A stretch of 64,000 bases of DNA from assembly GCF_000024025.1 (NCBI RefSeq), contig NC_013131.1, forward strand, positions 2,108,001 to 2,172,000, written 5' to 3'. Shown in pieces: positions 59,013 to 64,000 of the stretch (position 1 is the stretch's first letter; each line of letters opens with the position of its first letter). The notes under the pieces are model-generated. The model ran no database searches and was not told where the DNA came from. It saw only the letters and a program-made list of their open reading frames with translations. The position numbers and the translations under genes are program-made. The stretch comes from Catenulispora acidiphila DSM 44928. GTDB taxonomy: Bacteria; Actinomycetota; Actinomycetes; Streptomycetales; Catenulisporaceae.

Positions 59013-59639
59013 CTAGTCGGCGGCACTCGTGAGGTGCGTACCGCAGCCCTCGCCGGCACCCGCCCCCGAACCGCCGCCCGCACCCGAACCCTCGCCCTCC
59101 ACATCAGCGACCTCCCCGACCACCACCGCCCTCGCCTCCATCCCCGCGATGTCGATCACCGGCACCGGGTTCAACCCGAGATGCGCCGCTATCCGCGTCA
59201 GCAGTGCGTCCTGTGCCGCCAAGTGCTCTTGGAGCTGCGCTGTCTCGTGCAGGGTGGCGCTCGCGTCGTGGTACGTCGCCTCGCTGCGGGCGTCGGCGGC
59301 GTCGGCCTGGACGTTCTGTCCGACCATGATCACCGATAGGAGGACCAGCTGGAGGAAGGTCTGGGCCACCCAGGCCACGATGGTCGACGCGCCGCCGCGG
59401 ATCGCTGCGGGGAGGCTGATCAGGTCGAAGGCGGCGAACAGGTAGGCACACCACATCGAGCCGACGGCCTTGGTGATCAGCAGGGCGGCCTGGGTGTTGA
59501 AGCGGGTGACGGCGTTGTCGGTGCGGTGCTGGTCGGCGACCTTCACCGGGCCCTCGGCGTGCCGGGCGGCGACGTGCGGGTGCGGGATGTGCTCGTAGTG
59601 CAGGTGCCTGGCCAGGTCCAGCGGGTTCGTCGCAGTCAT
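59013..59639 (-). CDS. Membrane protein (DUF1003-like)
   Basis: 208 residues from ATG 59639, which follows AGGAGAG. Two membrane helices (about 65-85 and 95-118) with SMWCAYLFAAFDLISLPAAI and ASTIVAWVAQTFLQLVLL, then a helical cytoplasmic part with ATLHETAQLQEHLAAQDALL, and a Gly-rich tail. The pattern resembles DUF1003 membrane proteins, but the family match is not certain. Function is unknown. It lies 38 bases from the LCP gene on the same strand, upstream in the map. Confidence 0.7.
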   Translation of the reverse strand: MTATNPLDLARHLHYEHIPHPHVAARHAEGPVKVADQHRTDNAVTRFNTQAALLITKAVGSMWCAYLFAAFDLISLPAAIRGGASTIVAWVAQTFLQLVLLSVIMVGQNVQADAADARSEATYHDASATLHETAQLQEHLAAQDALLTRIAAHLGLNPVPVIDIAGMEARAVVVGEVADVEGEGSGAGGGSGAGAGEGCGTHLTSAAD

Positions 59640-59677
59640 CGGGCTCTCCTGTACGGTGCCGCGCACCGGGGGCGGGG

Positions 59678-61672
59678 TCAGTTCACGCAGGTGATCCCGC
59701 TGTCCATGGCGATGCCGGGGGAGTCCGCCGGGTCCGGGCTGCCGGACGGATCCGCGGTCGCGGGGTTCGCGGGGTTCGCAGGGTTCGCGGGATCCGCGGG
59801 ATCCGCCGGGCCCGGGCCGGTCGCGTCGGTCGGCGCCAGAGGCTGGGGTCCACCGGGCGGAGTGTAGTCGGCACCGAGTCTGATCAGCACGTGTCCGGCC
59901 GCGGTACGCGCCGACGGCGCCGGCAGCGCCTGCACGCCGAGCGCCGCCGCGAGCTGCCCGGCCGCCTTCGCCGCGCCCTTGCCGTACAGGATCGTGGTCC
60001 GGCTCTGCGCCGCCGCCCCGGCGGTCTTGTCCACCGGCCAGCCGGACGCCGCCAGCCAGTCCCCGACCGTCGTGGCCAGGCCGTTCCTGGCGGTGGCGTT
60101 GTAAAGGTCGACGACGGTGTGCGTGTCCGACGGCGCGATCGCCGCCGGGCGCATGCCCAGGCCCGCGCCGCTTTCCCCGCCGCGCGCAGCCGGCAGCGGC
60201 GGCAACGCGCCGGGCGCGCCGTCGCCCTGCGCCGCACCGGCCTGCACCGAGGCATTCTGCCCCGGCAGTACCGAACCGCCCTGCGCCAGTCCCGCACCCG
60301 GATCGGTCAGCGACCGCGGTCCCAGCGACGACGCCGGATCCCCGCCGTTCTCAGTGGCCTGAGCCATCTCGGTCGCGAACTCCTTGGCGTCCCCGAACCC
60401 GGTCATCACGATCTGCCGGATCTGCAACGGATTCACCGTGTTCACCGAACCGTCCGCCGGCAGCACCGGCTGCCCGGTGATCGGCAGTTCCCGGAAGTCC
60501 GCGTTCCCGCCGGTCAGGTTCTGCGCGCGGTCGGCGAAGTCCAGGACGTCCCAGGAATCGTCGATGACCACGTCCTTCTTCACCACGTCGAACAGCGCCT
60601 GCATCTTGCCCAGGTCGCCGATCACGCCCTCGCTCTTGAGCTTGTGCATCACCGCCGCCAGGAACGCCTGCTGCCGCCGGTTCCGGTCGAAGTCCCCGCG
60701 CAGCAGATGGAAACGCTGACGCACGAACTGCAACGCGGTCGCGGCGTCCAGCATCGAGTGCCCGGCCGGCAGCTTCAGCCCGGTGCCCGCGCCGTCCTCG
60801 ATCGGGTCGTTCACCGGATGGTTCAGGCAGACCTCGATCGGACCGACCGCCTGGGCGACGTCGTAGAAACCCAGCAGGTTGATCTCTGCCAGGTGGTCCA
60901 CGTGCTCGCCGGTGAGCAGCTGCACGGCCCGGATCGTGGACTCCCGCCCGACCTCGCGGCTGACCTTCTCGATCTGCGCCTGGTCGGTCATGCCGGAGGC
61001 CTTCAGCCGGTCCACCGCGATCGCCTTGGCCCGGCCGTACGCCTCCTTGATCTTGTGCATCCCCAGGTCCGGGATGTCACCGACGGCCGAAGACCCGCCG
61101 GGCTCCTCGACGTAGTCGTCGCGGGCGATGGAGAACGCGGTCACGCGCCCGCCGTCGGCCGGGATGTGCAGGAAGATCAGGACATTGGCGTTGTAGCCGC
61201 CGATCTCCGAGGAACCGGCGTGCAGCTCCTGCTCCACGAAGTCGGTCGGCAGATCGTTGCCGTTCATGTCCTTGCGCGAGTCCAGCCCGATCAGCAGCAG
61301 GTTGACTGAGCCGTCCAGGTGCGGGGCGACGTAGCCCTTTTCGCCCGAGCGGATCTCGTTGATCGCGTTGGAGGTGAGCAGACCCGAGGTCAGGTTGTGA
61401 TACTCGGCCCAGATCGCGGCGCTGGCCAGGACGATCGCCGCCGACGTCGTGCAGGCCAGGGCGCGGGCGACGATCGTCGCGCGGCGCCGACGCCGCCGGG
61501 GCGGCTCGGGAGCGGGACGCCGAGGCGGAGCAGGACGCTCCGGCTGCTGCGGACGCGGCGTCCAGTAGTGCAGATCGTCCTGGTGACGAGGACCCTGACC
61601 GCGCGGCGACAGGTCGTACGGAGGCTGCGGCCGAGGACGGCGCGGCGGGGGAGGAGGAGTGGAGTCAGGCAC
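59678..61672 (-). CDS. LytR-CpsA-Psr (LCP) family cell-wall ligase
   Basis: 664 residues. A Pro/Arg-rich cytoplasmic tail (about 1-65), one membrane helix (about 67-90), and the LCP domain with NLLLIGLDSRKDMNGNDLP, VTAFSIARDDYV and QFVRQRFHLLRGDFDRNRRQ, where Arg and Asp bind the polyprenyl pyrophosphate. The C-terminal LytR_C domain (DLYNATARNGLATTVGDWLA) and a Pro/Asp/Ala repeat tail follow. LCP enzymes join glycopolymers to peptidoglycan outside the cell. It overlaps the small membrane protein gene upstream by 8 bases. Confidence 0.92.
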   Translation of the reverse strand: MPDSTPPPPPRRPRPQPPYDLSPRGQGPRHQDDLHYWTPRPQQPERPAPPRRPAPEPPRRRRRRATIVARALACTTSAAIVLASAAIWAEYHNLTSGLLTSNAINEIRSGEKGYVAPHLDGSVNLLLIGLDSRKDMNGNDLPTDFVEQELHAGSSEIGGYNANVLIFLHIPADGGRVTAFSIARDDYVEEPGGSSAVGDIPDLGMHKIKEAYGRAKAIAVDRLKASGMTDQAQIEKVSREVGRESTIRAVQLLTGEHVDHLAEINLLGFYDVAQAVGPIEVCLNHPVNDPIEDGAGTGLKLPAGHSMLDAATALQFVRQRFHLLRGDFDRNRRQQAFLAAVMHKLKSEGVIGDLGKMQALFDVVKKDVVIDDSWDVLDFADRAQNLTGGNADFRELPITGQPVLPADGSVNTVNPLQIRQIVMTGFGDAKEFATEMAQATENGGDPASSLGPRSLTDPGAGLAQGGSVLPGQNASVQAGAAQGDGAPGALPPLPAARGGESGAGLGMRPAAIAPSDTHTVVDLYNATARNGLATTVGDWLAASGWPVDKTAGAAAQSRTTILYGKGAAKAAGQLAAALGVQALPAPSARTAAGHVLIRLGADYTPPGGPQPLAPTDATGPGPADPADPANPANPANPATADPSGSPDPADSPGIAMDSGITCVN

Positions 61673-62069
61673 CGACCGACCTCCGGCGGGCGGCCCGGCG
61701 TAAGAACGCGACGGCAGCCGTGGCCAGCAACGTCACCGTCATGGCCGGGAAGGCGTCGATCGCGCCGTGCGCGACAGCGATGGCCTGCTTGCCGCCGCCC
61801 CCGGCCGCGTCGAACATCGCGCGGCTCACGCACACCGCCCAGACGGCCACCGGCGCCATCGGCAGCACCCACCACAACCCCTCCGGCCGCACGCGCAGCG
61901 CCGCCAGCGTCGCGGCACCGGCGCTGAGCACCGCGAACACCGCGCCGCCGAAGAACATCCCGATCGCCGGGGCGCCCACGAGCAAGGCCGTGACCCGCCC
62001 CCCGGTGATGCTTCCGCGCCGCGTGGGTGCTCGGTGACCGCTGCCGTGAGTGCCGGGGGTTTGTGGCAT
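61665..62069 (-). CDS. Small membrane protein (DUF6542-like, tentative)
   Basis: 134 residues from ATG 62069; a Met three codons upstream (62078) is an alternative. Two to three hydrophobic segments (VTALLVGAPAIGMFFGGAVF, VWAVCVSRAMF and the AMTVTLLATAAVAFL region) and a basic C-terminus. Its gene overlaps the LCP gene by 8 bases, a pairing seen in Actinobacteria. I could not assign a precise family with confidence, and no enzymatic motif is present. Confidence 0.65.
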   Translation of the reverse strand: MPQTPGTHGSGHRAPTRRGSITGGRVTALLVGAPAIGMFFGGAVFAVLSAGAATLAALRVRPEGLWWVLPMAPVAVWAVCVSRAMFDAAGGGGKQAIAVAHGAIDAFPAMTVTLLATAAVAFLRRAARRRSVGA

Positions 62070-62243
62070 GTGGCACATCTTCACATCTTGGGTGGCGGTG
62101 GCGGGATAAGAGCGAGAAGTGTCTGATGCCAGACTCATCAGCTCATGTGACGATCGAGCGTGTGCCAGGGTTCGAGCCCTCGCGCAGCGAAGACAGGTGT
62201 TAGCACCCCTGATTCCGAAGGCGCATCCGGCGAATCTGGATCC

Positions 62244-63071
62244 ATGACAGCCATGGAAGACGCGCTGCGTCTGGAATCGGTGAGCAAGACGTTCGGCGAC
62301 CAGGTGAAGGTCGCCGCCCTGGACCAGGTCAGCCTCGGTCTGCCCTACGGCACCTTCACCGCCGTGATGGGACCCTCCGGCTCGGGCAAGAGCACCCTGC
62401 TGAACTGCGCCTCCGGCTTGGAGCGCCCGGACTTCGGCCGCGTCCTGATCGGCGGCCAGGAACTGGACACCTCCGACGAGACCGCCGCCACGCGCTTCCG
62501 GCGCGGCCGCATCGGCTTCGTGTTCCAGGCCTTCAACCTGCTGCCGACGCTGACGGTCTGGCAGAACGTGCTGCTGCCGGCGCGGATCGCCGGGACGTCG
62601 TTGAGCAGAGAGGACAAGAACCGAGCCCGCCTCCTGCTGGACCGCGTCGGCCTCGGCGACCGGCTGAACCACCGCCCGGCCGAGCTGTCCGGCGGTCAGC
62701 AGCAGCGGGTCGCGATCGCCCGGGCCATCGTGAACCGGCCCGCGCTGCTGTTCGCCGACGAGCCGACCGGCGCGCTGGACTCGGTGCGCGCCGCCGAGGT
62801 GCTGATGCTGATCGGCGAGTCGGTGCGGGAGTTCGGGCAGACCGTGGTGATGGTGACGCACGACCCGGTGGCCGCCGCCTACGCCGACCGCGTGCTGTTC
62901 CTGGCCGACGGCCGGATCGTGGACGAGATGCGGGCGCCGCAGGCCGCGGGAGTCGCTGCGCGGATGGCCGCGTTCCGCCCAACGGAAGCCGCCGCTCACG
63001 TCGCCGACGCCGCTCACGCCACGCACGGAACCAGCACCGCGACCTCCCGTTTCTCCGGAAAGGCGGCGTGA
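62244..63071 (+). CDS. ABC transporter ATP-binding protein (LolD/MacB type)
   Basis: 275 residues from ATG 62244; ATG 62253 is an alternative. Walker A MGPSGSGKSTLLNCASG, Q-loop GFVFQAFNLLP, signature ELSGGQQQRVAIARAI, Walker B LLFADEPTGALD and the switch His in MVTHDPV are intact. This subfamily works with FtsX-type permeases. The following gene is such a permease, starting one base after the stop, so the pair forms one export unit. The C-terminal 40 residues are low-complexity. The same kind of ATPase could also serve the orphan permease at 31894-34479. Confidence 0.92.
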   Translation: MTAMEDALRLESVSKTFGDQVKVAALDQVSLGLPYGTFTAVMGPSGSGKSTLLNCASGLERPDFGRVLIGGQELDTSDETAATRFRRGRIGFVFQAFNLLPTLTVWQNVLLPARIAGTSLSREDKNRARLLLDRVGLGDRLNHRPAELSGGQQQRVAIARAIVNRPALLFADEPTGALDSVRAAEVLMLIGESVREFGQTVVMVTHDPVAAAYADRVLFLADGRIVDEMRAPQAAGVAARMAAFRPTEAAAHVADAAHATHGTSTATSRFSGKAA

Positions 63072-63072
63072 C

Positions 63073-64000
63073 ATGATCTCGACGAGCTTCAGCAACCTGC
63101 GTCACCGCCGCGCGGCCTACCTCGCCTCGTTCCTGAACCTGTTCCTGGGCGGCGCGATCCTCACCGGCTTCGCCTCCCTCTACGAGACCGGCAGCGCGCC
63201 GGGCTTGTCCAAGGACGACCGCTCGGCGCTGCAAACCATGGCCCTGGTCATCGGCGGCTGGGGCGCCCTGATCATCGCTTTCGGCACGGCGGCCACGCTG
63301 AGCCTGGCGGTCCAGCAGCGCGAGAAGGAGATCGCGCTGCTGAAGGCGGCCGGCGCGCTACCCGCGCAGATCCGCCGCATGATCATGATCGAGACCGCGG
63401 TCCTGCTGGCCGCCGCGGCGATCCCGGCGACGCCGACCGGCATGGCCGTGGGCCGCGCGGTGCTCGCCACGCTGAAGTCCACGCATCAGGTCTCGAACGG
63501 CGTCGGCTTCCGGTTCGGCGCCACGACCCTCGCGATCGGGCTCGGCGACGTCGCCGTGGCCGCCCTGGTCGCCGCGATCGTCGCCGGACGCCGCGCGGCG
63601 AATCAGAGCACGGCGGCCGCGCTGGTCTCGGCCTCCGTCGACAATCCGGGCATGTCGCGCAAGCGCAAGATCGCAGCGGCCGTGTTCATCCTGCTCGGGC
63701 TGGACGCCGGGGTGATGACCGCGACCTTGATGAAGAACGAGGGCTACGCCACCATGTCCACCGCCGGCCAGGCCTGCATCCTCACCGGCATCGGGCTGGC
63801 GCTGCTGGCTCCGGCGCTGATCCGGGCCACCGGCGCGGTGCTCGGCCCGCTGATGCGGCGCAGCGGCGGCTACCTGGCCGAGGCCGAACTGCGGCGCCAC
63901 TCCCGGCCGGCGGCCGGCGTGCTGATGCCGGTGATCCTGTTCGTGGCGCTCGCCAACGGCGCGCTCTACCAGCAGTTCATCCAGGACGACGCCAACCGCG
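63073..64000 (+). CDS. FtsX-type ABC transporter permease (3' end beyond the window)
   Basis: At least 309 residues, cut by the window end. The N-terminal helix (RAAYLASFLNLFLGGAILTG) is followed directly by a three-helix FtsX block with VQQREKEIALLKAAGALPAQ, and not by a large extracellular domain, so it is built differently from the long permease at 31894-34479. A further hydrophobic block begins near residue 195. It is coupled to the ATPase before it. Likely role: export or membrane extraction of a lipid, peptide or lipoprotein. Confidence 0.88.
   Translation, partial: MISTSFSNLRHRRAAYLASFLNLFLGGAILTGFASLYETGSAPGLSKDDRSALQTMALVIGGWGALIIAFGTAATLSLAVQQREKEIALLKAAGALPAQIRRMIMIETAVLLAAAAIPATPTGMAVGRAVLATLKSTHQVSNGVGFRFGATTLAIGLGDVAVAALVAAIVAGRRAANQSTAAALVSASVDNPGMSRKRKIAAAVFILLGLDAGVMTATLMKNEGYATMSTAGQACILTGIGLALLAPALIRATGAVLGPLMRRSGGYLAEAELRRHSRPAAGVLMPVILFVALANGALYQQFIQDDANR

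Noticed and set aside
62160-62200. A sequence resembling a tRNA T-arm (GGTTCGAGCCC)
   Set aside because: No acceptor, D-arm or anticodon stem fits around it, and no CCA end is present.
1-64000. CRISPR arrays, rRNA and prophage structural genes
   Set aside because: No regularly spaced repeats, rRNA signatures or phage head/tail motifs were seen.

Overview
The window is high-GC DNA from a filamentous or soil-type actinobacterium. The evidence is strong third-position G/C bias and lineage markers: RbpA, a mycobacterial-type integration host factor (mIHF), a PspAB gene beside an M48 protease, a PucR regulator, and a c-di-AMP riboswitch ahead of a LysM/transglycosylase gene. I cannot name the species from sequence alone. 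Catenulispora-like or Streptomyces-related Actinobacteria would fit.

Layout. 1-3340: end of an HtpX-like protease, pspAB, and a membrane protein with a degenerate endonuclease/exonuclease/phosphatase domain. 3725-4039: mIHF. 4658-26274: a catabolic island of about 21 kb, the most interesting part of the window. Its leftward arm is fdrA-like, DUF1116 and an AEC carrier. Its rightward arm is pucR, a UraA-type permease, a three-subunit molybdenum hydroxylase, a CoxG-like protein, a nitrilase-fold amidase, hyuA, hyuB, carbamate kinase, a barbiturase/cyanurate hydrolase-family ring opener, XdhC and a MocA-like cytidylyltransferase. Most rightward genes overlap by 4-8 bp.

I read the island as an oxidative pyrimidine (or related N-heterocycle) pathway. 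Uptake and Mo-dependent ring hydroxylation give barbiturate, barbiturase opens the ring, and the resulting N-carbamoyl amide could be phosphorolysed by FdrA/DUF1116 to carbamoyl phosphate, which carbamate kinase would turn into ATP. The last part is inference by analogy with oxamate carbamoyltransferase (AllFGH), but the gene set fits it well.

26264-36437: mixed housekeeping genes, including a DUF1707 protein, a PAF-acetylhydrolase-like secreted hydrolase, an ADP-ribosylglycohydrolase followed by repeated copies of its own 3' end, a Ste24-type M48 protease, a kinase-like protein without the Walker lysine, an FtsX-type exporter, a CPA2 antiporter and a solitary PemK/MazF-like protein. 36546-40932: a riboswitch-controlled cell-wall hydrolase and a large LuxR-family ATPase regulator. 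41082-45413: a DsbA/FrnE-type protein, an ABC-2 exporter and a divergent two-component pair. 45523-46518: an intact IS5-family element with 20-bp terminal repeats and a TAA target duplication. 46531-50376: two secreted proteases (S53 and S1) around cspA-like and rbpA genes. 50568-51997: cytochrome P450 with its ferredoxin. 52169-54078: an HTH regulator divergent from a hydrolase. 54377-55744: a large serine recombinase-like protein without its catalytic serine. 55802-57737: a CGNR regulator and an MFS transporter. 57763-64000: a secreted Gly-rich protein, membrane proteins, an LCP cell-wall ligase, and an ABC ATPase with a partial FtsX permease.

No rRNA, tRNA or CRISPR array was recognised.
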